From contig NW_026999459.1 in assembly GCF_037126465.1 (NCBI RefSeq), forward strand, positions 1 to 64,000: 64,000 nucleotides of DNA. Reading direction: 5' to 3'. This document shows, piece after piece, positions 1-10,874 of this stretch. The notes under the pieces were generated by a model, which was not told the DNA's origin, ran no database searches, and was given only the letters and a program-made list of their open reading frames with translations. Within the stretch, counting starts at the first letter, position 1. Each line of letters starts with the position of its first letter. This stretch comes from Ornithodoros turicata (Eukaryota > Arthropoda > Arachnida > Ixodida > Argasidae). The position numbers were made by a program, and so were the translations under genes.

Positions 1-21
1 ATTCATCGCCAAAGGTTACAT

Positions 22-108
22 CCCCTGTCTACACTGGCTGACGTGTGCATTGGAATGATAGCAATCTGTCCGACACATCAACACACGCATTAAACATGAA
101 CAGAACGC
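22..108. repeat. Direct repeat, left copy (partner 1078-1164)
   Basis: An 87-bp stretch recurs almost unchanged at 1078-1164, an offset of 1056 bp. The two copies bracket an inverted repeat and a minisatellite. They could be terminal repeats of one unit or two periods of a larger satellite. No coding potential is visible. Confidence 0.75.
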
Positions 109-323
109 ACTCACCGCAATAGAGTCATAATTACCGCGGAAATTTTTTCACCCCGTTAGAAAGAACCGAACGGTTGACGGGAAACATTGCACCTGGCCCG
201 ACCGCCTCTTCCACCCCCAATTCTCCGGAGCAACTGGCGATAACTGGTTTCCGCGGCAAAGGGAGAGGGCGCTCACCACCACCGACAAGCAAATCACTTC
301 CGTTCCCCCCTGCTGACGGGGGA

Positions 324-503
324 GTTGCGAGCGCCGCCACACGCGAGAGATGGCGATCCGATAACTGCGCGTCGTCTGCTAGCTCCAAATGCGTAGACGT
401 GACAGCGCTTTCATAGGAATGCGGAGAGGAATAGAAATTCGGCGCTAGCAGACGATGCCTGGTTATCGGATCGCCATCTCTCCCGTGTGGTGCCGCTCGC
501 AGC
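324..503. repeat. Inverted repeat with 60-bp arms
   Basis: Left arm 324-383 and right arm 444-503 are near-perfect reverse complements, sharing the core GAGATGGCGATCCGATAAC and ending in GCTAGC on the loop side. The 60-bp loop carries no ORF. This is a foldback structure, perhaps a MITE remnant; no target-site duplication was found. Confidence 0.7.
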
Positions 504-573
504 ACCGCCGCCACCAGGGGAACGCGATGACGCGAAGGCAGTACAACAATTACGAACACCGGGCGCTATTAGC

Positions 574-1066
574 GATATCATATTTTCACAGTTCGAATCA
601 GTTGAGCGCGTGATCGGGCTAAGCCTAAACGACGAAATCTCGCCGAAGTCCCCTCGTCAAAACACGTACGCGAAAAACCTGGGCTACCCTGGATATCTTT
701 TTGGCACAGTGCCAATCACTTCAGCGCGTGGTCGGGCTAAGCCTAACCGACGAAATTTTGCAACAGCAGCCCTACCCCCCCCCCCCTCCCAAACACGCAG
801 TACACACGACAAGCCTGCGATATCATATTTTCACAGTTCCAATCAGTTGAGCGCGTGATCGGGCTAAGCCTAAATGACGAAATTTTGCCGCAGCCCCGCC
901 GTCCAAGCACGCAGTAAACACGAAAAGCCTGCGCTATCAGCGATATCATATTTTCACAGTTCGAATCAGTTCAGCGCGTGATAAGCCTAAACGACGAAAT
1001 TTTGCCGCAGCCCCGCCGTCCAAACACGCAGTAAACACGAAAAGCCTGCGCTATCCGCGATATCAT
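574..1066. repeat. Minisatellite of about 120-bp units
   Basis: Units begin with GATATC at 574, 692, 819, 942 and 1059, spaced 118, 127, 123 and 117 bp. Each contains a recognisable GGGCTAAGCCTAA block followed by CGAAAT, or a close variant. The second unit is the most diverged and carries a C-run. Open frames across it follow from the repeat and are not genes. Confidence 0.75.
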
Positions 1067-1077
1067 ATTTTATACAC

Positions 1078-1164
1078 CCCCTGTCTACACTGGCTGACGT
1101 GTGCATTGGAATGATAGCAATCTGTCCGACACATCAACACACGCATTAAACATGGACATAACGC
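1078..1164. repeat. Direct repeat, right copy (partner 22-108)
   Basis: Second copy of the 87-bp repeat described at 22-108, immediately after the last minisatellite unit. Confidence 0.75.
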
Positions 1165-2198
1165 GTCTACATAACGCGTGATTGCTACTCAAAAACATCA
1201 TAATGGACAAATGCTAGCACGCAACAATCAACTATCGCGCAAGCAGGCATGCGCAAGTCACGTGCGGCATTGCTCTTATGCACGTCACGCGAGAGCTCGC
1301 TGCGGCCTTTACTCGGGACCAACTGCGGCATAGAAAAAAGTCGATTATAAATCGTGCGATACGATTTCTTCTGAAATCTTTTGCACAGTTGTCGTGAGGA
1401 GTATTAGAAATCATAAGGCGGTGTTTCCCAGACCTATGTTTTCGACCGGACTGTCACTTTAAGCAGCATCATTAACCTTTTATGAAGTTCAGTGCCCTTT
1501 CGACAGTTTTGTCAACTGACCCTGAGAGATATGGGGAGAAAAGCCACATCACACTCTGGAAGAGGATAGAATTTGTACGTCACCGACCTGAAAAGGAACT
1601 CTGCAGGAAAATATTTCCGTGTATCACGCGCACCGTTAGATAACGCGCAGGACCTCTTCAGAACACTTTTTTACTGTATAACGCGCGCGTTATACACCGG
1701 AAAATACGGCAAATAAATATAAATATAGGCCCTACCTTGCTTCTTAGCAGGAAGGAAAATGTTACACAAATATTGCACAGCACATTGCTATGAAAACGCG
1801 CGTGCCCCAAGTCTCAATACGAACTACCAACTGTACAACGCAAAGAAGTTCCAACAGGGTCACGTGACAGAGGGAAAAAGATCCATAGGGGAAGAAGATC
1901 CACTGGTGGGTCTTTTTTTTGCCATACGGATCCTTAATTTCTGTTTGGGTCATTTTTCCTGCCCAAGTAAGCAGGGGAATGAAAAGACCAGACAAAGAAA
2001 CGTTTGACAAAGAGATCGATAAAGTAATTAGAGTATTCAGTAGAAAATACCACAAAAAAGTACAAATACATCTAAGAAAAATACTAGGTAAGGTACCGAA
2101 ATACCGTAAACCATATTTAAAACGCGGTATTTTAAATACAGTACTCTAAATACACAAATAGGTCCACTAAAGTGCTTACAAGAGGCAATTCATGGAAG
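1165..2198. other. No gene recognised
   Basis: About 1 kb with short ORFs only. None has family-like composition or convincing splice sites. No clear repeat ends were seen. Confidence 0.5.
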
Positions 2199-2200
2199 TA

Positions 2201-2340
2201 TGAAAGATGGAAGTCACTGAAAACGTTAGCCAGCTGTAGGACTCGAACACACGTCTTCTGGCTTACCGGCTGGATTTACTGGCTTTGTATGTATTTGTCC
2301 TTTCTATGGTGTTCCAGCCTCAGAACATCAGTTCTCTCAT
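2201..2340 (-). mobile_element. SINE-3 family fragment (tRNA-like)
   Basis: It starts GAAAGATGGAAGTCACTGAA and ends CAGAACATCAGTTCTCTCAT, the two ends of the family described at 18121-18498. The minus strand has a tRNA B-box-like stretch, here mutated. The internal part is deleted. It is not a functional tRNA. Confidence 0.6.
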
Positions 2341-2398
2341 CTGGAACGTTTTTAGCCTCCAGGGCTACAAAAGCTCTACCCGAGAAACACCATCGTGT

Positions 2399-2665
2399 CG
2401 TTGGTAGACAGACTTGAAACCGAAACAGATCGGAAGGGGAGGGCGGGGTTCCACGAATGGGCACTTGTTCGCTGCCTCCCATTAAAAGAAAAGTAGGACC
2501 GAAGGTAGCGTCCCTTTCAGGGACCATATCGTAATCCCCTCAAGACCGTGACTTTCGGGCGCGACCTTGTTTGCACCTAGCTTCGAGAGTAGTTCAACCC
2601 CAACTGGCGTTCAACTGGGTAGTCCAACTGGCGCTGTCGAACACTATGACGTCGTTTGTTCACAA
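2399..2665 (+). repeat. Dispersed repeat, inverted partner at 62781-63031
   Basis: Matches the reverse complement of 62781-63031 over most of its length, including GACTTTCGGGCGCGACCTTG here. A third short piece lies at 10215-10290. It is a dispersed, probably transposable, family of unknown class. Confidence 0.65.
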
Positions 2666-2716
2666 ACGCGGAGAGGTCTATTGACTGGAGAGTATGAAAA
2701 ACTAAATCCAGTGAAA

Positions 2717-2992
2717 ACCGGCCTCGGTGGCTAAGTCGGTAGCGTGTTCGCCTTCTGATCCCGAGATCGCGGGTTCGAACCCGGCCGAGGACGCCAGCAA
2801 CTTGGTGGCAGGGTACAAGTTGCTTAGACACGCCGTCTTCCGCGAGGGACGTTAAATACGGGGTGCCGTGTGATGAGCTTTCATTGCACGTTAAAGAACC
2901 CTCAGGTGGGCAAAAGCAATCCACAGACCGACCGCTGTGGCGTCGCTCATGATCTCAGTTGTCTCGCGACGTAAACACCCAATTATTATTAT
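2717..2992 (+). mobile_element. SINE-1, tRNA-derived, with 14-bp target duplication
   Basis: The head has a tRNA-like A box (TGGCTAAGTCGGT) and B box (GGTTCGAACCC). A body containing CACGTTAAAGAACCC follows, a block I recall from many invertebrate SINEs. The tail is an ATT repeat. The duplication TAAATCCAGTGAAA is at 2703-2716 and 2993-3006. It landed inside the 5' edge of the SINE-3 copy at 3001-3110. Confidence 0.85.
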
Positions 2993-3000
2993 TAAATCCA

Positions 3001-3110
3001 GTGAAAGATGGAAGTCACTGAAAAGATTAGCCAGCTGTAGGACTCGAACCCACACCTTCTGGATTTTTCCTTTCTATGTTGTTCCAGCCTCAGAACATCA
3101 GTTCTCTCAT
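3001..3110 (-). mobile_element. SINE-3 copy, internally deleted
   Basis: Short member of the SINE-3 family on the minus strand with B-box-like GGTTCGAGTCC. Its own 10-bp target duplication ACTAAATCCA is at 2701-2710 and 3111-3120. It is now interrupted by SINE-1, so it is the older insertion. Confidence 0.7.
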
Positions 3111-3120
3111 ACTAAATCCA

Positions 3121-4636
3121 AATTTTTGACGAATGAAATTTTGAAGAATGTATGCAAAAGTAGAAAGTGAAGTGAAATATATGGACGAAGAAATTTCTCC
3201 ATTCTAGTGCTTTTAATCGGAAATTCGTATATAAACCACCGAGTACAAGCTCGACGCAAATGGTCATGCTATAAAGTTCTGAAACGGCACACGCATGCAC
3301 AAGTTTTCGAAAATGTTGCAAGAATACACCGCATTAATTAATCTCGTCCGATTATATTCTGATCACATAGATAATATGTAAGTGTTTTAACAGTTGCATA
3401 CCTTCCCATGTGTATGTTTTAATCTCTAGAATGCCCCTGACAGAATGACAACAATCTCGGCATCCTGTTGCGACGTTCGCCGCTCAGTACGTGCACCCGG
3501 TGTTACTGCCAGAAAAACCGTGGTCCGATCACGGTCCTTGTGGTCCTTGTGTCGCTGACTATAATTCCGTTGGAGCGTAGAATTCCTTTTTTTGTTAAAT
3601 ATCACACAATATATAAATATCAGTATTGAAACCTGTTATGCCGCCGATCAAATATGAGGGACCATCCTGCCTCGTTCCAAACCAACCGCAACCCTTTATT
3701 ACTCAAAACTTCCATTCAGGGAATCCGTCGACGGAAACCGCCTTGCGGCTACAGGAAACAGGTAGATAAAAACATGTCAACAAGATAAGTCTCGAAAGAA
3801 CATCTGATAGCGGAGTATCATGGAAAATGCGCAATCATAACAAAACCGAAACATGAAGCGATATCTTACCGAGCACCATCGGCATCAGAACTTGTCTGTC
3901 TGTTTGTCTGTACTCTTGTCTGTTTTGAAGGTTTTGAAAAGTAAGTCGGCATGGCCAGTTGGCGTCAATGTGTCAGTTGTTGGTGGTTGTCGGAGTTGTG
4001 TCATCCTTTCATCTCTTCATACTGTGAATATCTGTGAATCTGTGACGCAAGCTACTGTGCCACGCGCAGTATCTTCAAAGTAACCAGTTGAAGGCCGGCC
4101 GAACCAAGAGAAGGTACAAGCGGGACATAGGAACCAAATCCGAACTACGGTGTAGGTAGTGACCCAATATTTATGTAGTGTGAACTACCTTTCTGATGTG
4201 TCGTCGTCTCGCTGCAGATTCGTGTGAATTAGGAGGCAGCCGAAGTGATATTTAGGACTTCACGCATTGCGTTGCTACACGTGCTTTCGCACAATAACAT
4301 GCCTCGAACTTCGCGTGAAACTTCACTTTTACCGCACCAAATATGTAAGTCATATCTGTACTTTTGTCTACAGGTGAAGCAAGGACATCGTATGACAAGG
4401 TATGACAAATAAGCGAATATTTCTTTTCCCCGGGGCCACAGCTGATAAGAAGGGAGCTGTCATCTCTATTCATTTCCACTTTGGAATGAAGTCTCCATTA
4501 CACCTGCGCTTGTTGACAGGCTGCAGAAAATTTAATCACAGTGTGGAAAATTATGTTTACAATATTAAGTTTATAGAGCTATATGATATCATTCACTATA
4601 GTTTGCAAGTGTAAGTGTTGTTGAGAAGACGATCAC
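3121..4636. other. No gene recognised
   Basis: No supported gene. There is a CTGT-rich run near 3890-3940. ORFs at 3853-4083 and 4402-4614 match nothing I recognise. The upstream exons of the 6378-10627 gene could lie here but I could not fix them. Confidence 0.4.
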
Positions 4637-4639
4637 CTA

Positions 4640-4783
4640 CACTCTTAAAAAAGGGTGTACTTTAACTCCTTTTTCTTGCCACATATATCACTCCCTACTA
4701 GAGAATACAGTTACTCTCAAAAAGGGAGTGATATATGTGGCAAGGAAAGGAGTTAAAGTACGCCCTTTTTTTTTTTAAGAGTG
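4640..4783. mobile_element. Palindromic MITE with TA duplication
   Basis: Arms of about 60 bp begin CACTCTTAAAAAAGGG and end AAGAGTG, flanked by TA on both sides. Almost the whole 144 bp folds back. The TA target suggests a Tc1/mariner-type origin. Confidence 0.8.
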
Positions 4784-5139
4784 TAGTACTGCACTGGTTG
4801 ATAATCACGTGAGCACCTTTGTCTTACAGGCACCGAAGACGGGCGAGAAGATTATTCCTTCGAACGCTTCAGCGTGCATTTCATCTGAAACATCGTCTAC
4901 GCAGAGTGCAGCTTACATGAGATCTTTTAAAGCTCCACAGTGTGTGTTGCTGTGAAATATATGATATGATGTAATAGGTGATGTGACTGCAGATGTGATG
5001 TGCTGAACAGTATGCGTGAACATGTGTGATATGTCCTCTTCCTGAACTGACTGGGGGGGGGGGGGTCCTTGTGATCGTGCTGGCTTGTGTTCTCCCCTGC
5101 CCTGAACCATGTTTTTTGAGGCGAGGGTGTGAATAAGTA

Positions 5140-5691
5140 AGACTGTTGTATGGGATGTACTTGAAGTACCAATTACTGCTATACGTACATATTTCAGTGC
5201 TTGTACTTTACTTAAAGTACATTTAAATTTCAGTATTTTTCTTCTGTGCTTTCCTTTCAAGTACCCCAAGCGGCACTACAAACGCAAAATATGTTGCAAA
5301 ATCATTTCTATATACAATATATAATATACTGTAAACAATATATACGTAAACAAGTGTAGTCTTCATCAACGTGTCCTCCTGGACTGAGTGGGGAGAATTT
5401 TCCCGATTGTGCTGGTCCGTGTTCACTCATGAGGAGGCGCTGAGGTGGAGCATCAGAGTCAAAGGCAGAGTGTCGAACCGAAAAACGTTTTTCGGTTTGT
5501 TTCGGTTCCGGTTCAGCGACCAGTGACACAATCTAAATTTGTATTGTACTTGAGGAGCACTTTAAAGTACTTTGCTAATGTCTTCACACTTTAAGTACAT
5601 TTGTACTATGCAACATTGTACTGCACTTAAAGAACAACAGGGCTTGGTACTTTACTTTAAGTAGAATTTTGAGGAAGTTTGCTCATCACTG
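5140..5691. repeat. ACTTTAAGTAC-rich element fragment
   Basis: Contains many variants of TACTTTAAGTAC. The right end reads TTGCTCATCACTG, resembling ends of hAT-like elements with CAGTG starts (from memory). A comparable left end is not clear. A G-run lies just upstream at 5051-5065. Confidence 0.4.
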
Positions 5692-5790
5692 AGTATACTA
5701 AATGGTATCCTTGCAGAGAATGATGCATGGATCAGGTGGACTTTTGCAACCTTTAAATATGGTGCATGGGGACAAGCAAATAATTTCTTA

Positions 5791-6139
5791 GGGCCTGACT
5801 TTTTAGGGTTAAACCCGTATCCGCCCGATATTTACCCCCCGAACGAAATCAGTAAAATTCGGGTTTAACCCGAATCTACCCGAAAACATCCGGGTCGCGT
5901 GGCACACTCATAAGCGAGCATTAAAATAAAGTTTGATAACATTGCTAAACATTAGTTCCATGTTAAGACAAATTTTTAGTAAACAAAAAAAAAAATCACC
6001 CGAATACACCCGAATTCCTGATGACAGAATATGCCATAACGGGATTTAACCCGAATACACCCGAATTTTCGAATGAAAAATATCACCCGATATTTACCCC
6101 CGAATTTGGCCAAAAATAAAACCCGAAAAAGTCGGGCCC
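5791..6139 (+). mobile_element. 349-bp TA-flanked MITE, copy 1
   Basis: Termini GGGCCTGACTTTTTAGGG and AAAAAGTCGGGCCC are flanked by TA. The interior is rich in CCCGAATACACCCGAA-like blocks around an AT-rich core. An inverted copy of identical length is at 13102-13450. Confidence 0.85.
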
Positions 6140-6377
6140 TAAATTAATACTGTTTCTATTTCATGATTTAACTTCATAATTTTACTGCTGTATGTGCACT
6201 TTGAGTGAGTATATTTCAATTGGCGTACAGTCTCCACTGTTGTTCTGATATAGAATATACCATACTGTTTGATGCACGTGATCTTAATAATAATAATAAT
6301 AATTTATTTCACCAATGACACCTGGTGAGAGGATACAGCCAAAAAGCTTCAAAAACTGCATCTTCTTTGTGTCACAG

Positions 6378-6758
6378 GCGAAAAAGAAAAGCGGGAACGT
6401 TCTTCGTCCGAACGTTTTCCCGAACTCTTCCCGAGGGTCTCCCCGGACTTGGAGGACAAGTCCAGGAAGCGACACGAGGCCAAGGAAATGACGTCGGAGT
6501 GTCCGTTCGACGATCGCTCCGGCGTGGAGACGGCCCACCCTGAGGTCCGCCAGAGCACTGACACAGAAGAGAACTCTTGCGTTTGCGAAGCATGTTCCGC
6601 GAGATTTGCACACAGGAATGCCCTCATAGCGCACATGAAACGTCAGCTGCGGAGACGGGAGCATCTGCTTGCTCTACGGAGGTTTCTCTCGCGAGGAAGA
6701 CCGTCTACGGGATCACCAAAGGAAGCACCTTCGGGAAAGGAGGATTCCAAGGAATCGA
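6378..6758 (+). CDS. Zinc-finger gene Z1, internal exon
   Basis: Internal coding exon of a C2H2 zinc-finger protein. It is bounded by a good acceptor (TTTGTGTCACAG before 6378) and a strong donor (GTGAGT at 6759). It starts with two bases of a split codon and ends with one. The 126-residue product begins with a charged stretch (EKEKRERSSSERF), has acidic and Glu-rich parts, then a C-x2-C finger-like segment (CEACSARFAHRNALIAH) whose second histidine spacing is irregular, and a basic Arg-rich stretch. The split A joins GT of the exon at 10347 to give Ser in frame. The preceding exon, which would hold the start, was not found. Confidence 0.6.
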
Positions 6759-6904
6759 GTGAGTTGGACACAGTGGATGTCCTTTCTATATTTCTTTATT
6801 TATTAATTAGCATTAAACATGTAAGAAACGGGACTGCAGGATAAACCGCCCTCCGGACACTGTCCCAGATACAAAAGAACTTTTTTTTGTTTTTAATTTT
6901 GTGT

Positions 6905-7128
6905 TAGCGTCGTGAAGCAACTATGGCTATGAGCGGCGTACAGATGTAGATAGATGGAGAGAGGACAGGAGGAAGGAGTGGGGGACAGGGGGTGGTTAGT
7001 ATATGCATCCTGGGCCGACTTCAGAGGGAACTGTTGCCGACATTTCGTCTGGAAAGTCTGGAAACATAGCCGGTGACGGGATTCGAACCCGTGTCACCCT
7101 CCGAGTCTCGGCGTGGAAAGCGATCATC
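6905..7128 (-). mobile_element. SINE-2, tRNA-derived
   Basis: On the minus strand a tRNA-like head with GGGTTCGAATCCCGTCACC is followed by a body recognisable again at 23065-23240 and in part at 30340-30420. The head ends near 7125, next to a GAATT repeat. Confidence 0.65.
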
Positions 7129-7470
7129 TTGAATTGAATTGAATTGAATTTATTTAAACTTTACAATGCTTAATGAAACCTACGCTATCTTAAGCACTAC
7201 GTCATGGGAGCTGGTGGGAAAAATGTTACAAAGTGTCACCGTCTTGTGAAGATAGAGCAAAGTAACGATAAAGACGTTTTGAAACTAGAAATAAAAATCT
7301 GACGATGTCGAAAAAATTAGTTAATGCCATTACCAGTAGAAAGGAACACTTTGACTCCCTGTTTAAATTTACGAATGGAGGTAGTCTGGCCAAGGGCGAA
7401 ACGTTCCGCAGCTTGGCAACCGTAAACTACACGAAATTGGTTCTGGAAATTGGAAGTGTCAGAGTAACGC
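7129..7470 (-). mobile_element. Possible LINE 3' end
   Basis: The plus strand starts with a (GAATT)n run and TTTATTTAAACTTTAC, which fits a reverse-complemented LINE tail. A minus-strand frame gives TTSIRKFKQGVKVFL, resembling C-terminal ends of Jockey/CR1-type reverse transcriptases. Weak evidence. Confidence 0.3.
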
Positions 7471-7699
7471 TGTCAGTATGAAGTGAGTATGCTGACAAAT
7501 AAAGTTGGAAAGAGATTATTGATGAATTGCAGACCACATTTATGAATTTATACGCAAGGACGGCAAGTTGTACCTTTCGTAAGTCAAAAACACTACGTGC
7601 TTCCAGACAAATAGGAAAAGGCGAAACTAGCTAACAGAAGCGTAAGGATGTGACGATAGCACGACTCTTAAGTGCTCTTTTTCCTGTAATATATAATTA

Positions 7700-8034
7700 G
7701 AGCCTGAAGTTTTAGGGTTTAACCTTATTCTTCCCCAAATTTGCACCGCGAATTGAAGGTTGCCTCTTTAGGGTGGAACCCGATATTTACCCGGCAAATC
7801 GCCCTCACTGAGAAGTCTGTGGGAATGCACACTTGGCTTGTTTGGCAGAAAAATGCAGTTACATCACCGTTTGTACCAAACCAGGACAGTTAGTTTGAGT
7901 AACTGAGCCCGAATTTAGCATACTGGAAGTTTTTCCACCCAAATTTTTTCGCACGAATTTAGAGCACATGTTTATTTGCCCAATTTTTACCCCTCCGAAT
8001 TTAGAAAAAAATATTTCCCGAAAACTTCAGGCTC
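7700..8034. mobile_element. TA-flanked MITE related to the 349-bp family
   Basis: Termini GAGCCTGAAGTTTTAGGGTT and AAAACTTCAGGCTC lie between TA duplications. End sequence and CCCGAA-rich subterminal parts resemble the 5791 and 13102 elements; the centre differs. Length 335 bp. Confidence 0.7.
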
Positions 8035-8038
8035 TATA

Positions 8039-8275
8039 CCGGGTGTTTCAGTTAAATCCCCGGGCTAAATAATGCGCGAACAGGTGCACCAATCGATGAA
8101 CTTTCTTTTTTACAAGTATCTGTCCGATACCACCTACAAGCTGCACACCGTGTGAATGAGTGGGAGGCGCTCATTATTAAAATAAAAATGCAAATGAGTT
8201 TTGTAAAAAAGCGTAACTTCTAAAGCAAGGTGCTGTCGGCATTAAAATGGGTACTACCTCTTTTGGGACCTTCAG
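8039..8275. mobile_element. Partial element with CCGGGTGTTTCAG end
   Basis: A TA followed by CCGGGTGTTTCAGTTAAATC looks like a terminal repeat of a mariner-type element, directly next to the preceding MITE. No matching far end was found, so it is called truncated. Confidence 0.35.
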
Positions 8276-8813
8276 TGGACACCTTTTAGAGAAAAATCTG
8301 CCACCGAAGCGGGTCATTTGTTGCAGTAATTAATTGGTTTCGGTTTACGTACTTTTGTCGCGGCTGGTCGCAGTGAAGCACAAAAGGACGCTCTTCCATT
8401 CCCTTATCCACCAATGGATTATGTCCTTGCACCAATGAATTACACCACTGAATTACGTCCTTTTGCGCTTCACCGCGACCACGCTCCACATAATCTGCTC
8501 ACGTCTCCACCTCTTGGTGCACATTCCAACTAGAACGTCGTAAGCTTTGGAAGAGATAACATTGTGGACATATATGCAGGGCCTTGTGTTTTCGCGTTTA
8601 TTTTTCTCGAAAATCGGGTTTTATTTCAGGAGCCGTAAAACGGCAAAATCGGGTTACATCAGGTGGGAAAGCACTTTTATCAGTAAAAAACGAAACGAAA
8701 CATTGCTCCTTGCGTTTTGTAGGAACACAAAGATGTGAAATAGTCATGCTCAATGTGCAACGCATAGCATTCTGCTTGACGTCACATGCACCCCACCTAT
8801 ACTATGGTAGGAC

Positions 8814-9316
8814 TAGACATGCAAAATTTCCGGAAATTTTGAATCGCTTGAAAACTGTTTTTTCCCGAAAAATTTGAAAAAATGGAAACAAACGCGGTTA
8901 CTGCTGAGTCGAAGCATTGCTGGCCAAGCCACAGCATACAATGAGCTAGAATCTTCAATAGTGTTCACCCTCTAGGCATAAATGCAGAGCAGAGCATCCT
9001 ATGACACTGCTGTCTACTCAGCGATAGGTAATTGGAACAACCCGTCCACTCCGACCAGAACTCCAACATTACGTGAACGCGAGGGCGATCGCTTGGAGCA
9101 GCCGGAAGGAGCTCTAAGTTGGTGGTTGTTGGCGGATTAGACGCACCTAAGGCACTGTTGGTGGATTGGAACCCATCGAAGGCACGAAAATTTACATTTT
9201 TTAATTTTGTCGCCTGGAAATTTTGGACTATTTTTCCGGAGACGAGGAAAAAACCCGAAAAGAATGGTTTTCCCCCAAAATTTCCGGGTTTTTTTTTCTG
9301 AGGCTCCGCATCTCTA
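8814..9316. mobile_element. hAT-like MITE, 8-bp target duplication
   Basis: Ends TAGACATGC and GCATCTCTA are inverted with few mismatches. The flanks GGTAGGAC (8806-8813) and GGTAGAAC (9317-9324) match at 7 of 8 positions. The interior has repeated AAATTTCCGG-type blocks. TAG-starting ends with an 8-bp duplication fit the hAT superfamily. Confidence 0.7.
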
Positions 9317-9445
9317 GGTAGAACGGTACTATACTAAAAACAAGGGCATACAAATAATATTTTGTAAGGAATTGCATAAAAACCTTACAATATCAAAAGC
9401 TATGCTTAAACGTGGCTTTCTTGTGAGTTATTGATTTTTGCTATA

Positions 9446-10211
9446 CAGTGAAACCCGCGTATAACAATATTGACGGTAATCGTGAATTCCATCGTTATAC
9501 GGGGTACATCGTTAAACGAAGGCTGACCTAAATAGCGCGTCCTCGCGTGTAGCAAAAAAAAAAAAAAAGAAACAGATGCTGAAAGAAACAAAAAAAAATG
9601 AACGCGAAGCTGTGTGACATCACAGTGGCTTGGGAAAACAGCGATCAGAACTCGTGGAGGGAACCAGACAGCATAGCAGGACAACTTCTGGCAACACTAC
9701 ACGTCACCATACCGTAAGTCGGCTTCACCTAACGCCTGCGTGCTCTAGGAGGAGCTCGCTTTAGAACGCTGTCGCGCGACTCGCGGGTGGAAAGCACGTG
9801 CTAGGCCTTTTGAATCATCTCGCGAATTTGAGCAGCATTGGCCAAATATGGAGACATAAAAGCATTACCACCTACCTCTTTCACTGACAGTATTGGAAAA
9901 TGAACAGTCGCTGTCTATTTTCTTGCCTCAATTTTTATTTTGGTTTAATTCTTTTCATGTGAATTTCGGGTGATACGAATTTTTTCCGCTACCCCGTGAG
10001 ATTCGTAGCATCGAGACTCTACTGTATCGTATCGCGGCGAACATCGCCGCGTGGTTACGCGCACGAGACAGCGTCCAACATCGTTATACGAATACTCGGA
10101 ACCGCGGTCTCCATCGCTATACGCGGGTCGTTTCCCTATAGAACCAATGTTTATTTTGACGGTAATGAACCATCGTTTTATGAGGGATATCGCTATCCGC
10201 GGGTTTTACTG
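9446..10211. mobile_element. Tigger-like MITE, TA-flanked, composite interior
   Basis: Ends CAGTGAAACCCGCGTATAAC and ATCCGCGGGTTTTACTG are flanked by TA. Internal blocks repeat the theme of TATACG next to CATCG. The interior holds a truncated copy of the 12201-12855 family (see 9645-10024). Confidence 0.7.
9645..10024 (-). mobile_element. Truncated copy of the 12201-12855 MITE family
   Basis: Reads as the reverse complement of the first 330-400 bp of the element at 12201. It ends CATCGAGACTCTACTG followed by TA. Its other end is lost. It lies inside the 9446-10211 element. Confidence 0.65.
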
Positions 10212-10214
10212 TAG

Positions 10215-10290
10215 TAGTTCCAGTCTAGCAGGTTGGCGGCGCTGTTGACATCATTTGTTTGCAAGCGGGGAGAGGTCTATTAGCGGAATT
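10215..10290. repeat. Fragment of the 2399/62781 repeat
   Basis: The stretch with GGCGCTGTTGACATCATTTG and GAGAGGTCTATT matches 2630-2690 closely. No ends are defined. Confidence 0.55.
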
Positions 10291-10346
10291 GCACTGTATT
10301 TGCTGGTATTGAATGACAGGGCCATTGCCATTTCTTCGTCCCACAG

Positions 10347-10627
10347 GTAACACCCAGGAGGATAAGGAAGATTCCTTCAACTGCCATCAATGTAGTGGTC
10401 TGTTCCCCTCGGAGGAGTTGCTCAGGAAGCACCGGAACACCAAGCACCGCTCAAAGAGAGGCAAGCACCAGTGTCAGTTCTGCGACTACTCCAGTGACAG
10501 GGCAGACTATATACGGAAACATGAGAGAACTCATACTGGAGATAGGCCGTACGTGTGCGAGGTCTGCTCAAGGGGCTTCTCACAAAAGTGCTCCTTGACG
10601 AAACATTTGAAGACAGTTCACGTGTGA
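10347..10627 (+). CDS. Zinc-finger gene Z1, terminal exon
   Basis: Last coding exon of the gene that includes 6378-6758. Its acceptor is TTCTTCGTCCCACAG; it begins with GT, completing a split Ser codon, so the frame runs across a 3.6-kb intron. About 93 residues hold three C2H2 fingers: CHQCSGLF...H-x4-H, CQFCDYSS...KHERTH and CEVCSRGF...H-x4-H, with a TGDRPYV linker between the last two. The stop is TGA at 10625. The finger style differs from the C-P-A-E-F arrays further on, so it is a separate gene. A DNA-binding nuclear protein is likely; the target is unknown. Confidence 0.75.
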
Positions 10628-10874
10628 GAGAGACTTGAGCGCGAACACGCTTGTGGTCGCACGTTGCAAGTGGGACTGCATGTGCAGAGACACATGGCAG
10701 CTGTTGGTCGCTTGAGACCACTCCTGTACATGACCGTTCTGGAAAGGGCATTTCGGACTGTCTGTATGTCGACGGGAACTGGTCTCATTTCCGTACGCAA
10801 CCCTGTGTACCCCGGTCACACGGGGGCCCTCAAGAGCCCAAGAGCTCAAGAGCCAAGAGTCGCTCAAGAGCCCA

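Noticed and set aside
487..858. 123-codon ORF
   Set aside because: It lies across the minisatellite and a C-run; an artefact of the repeat.
2718..2795. True tRNA gene
   Set aside because: It is the head of SINE-1, with a target duplication around the whole 276-bp unit.
4831..4887. Possible exon (TTGTCTTACAG then an open phase-1 segment ending in TGA)
   Set aside because: The acceptor looks fair, but the segment is short, ends in a stop and has no homology or partner donor I could fix.
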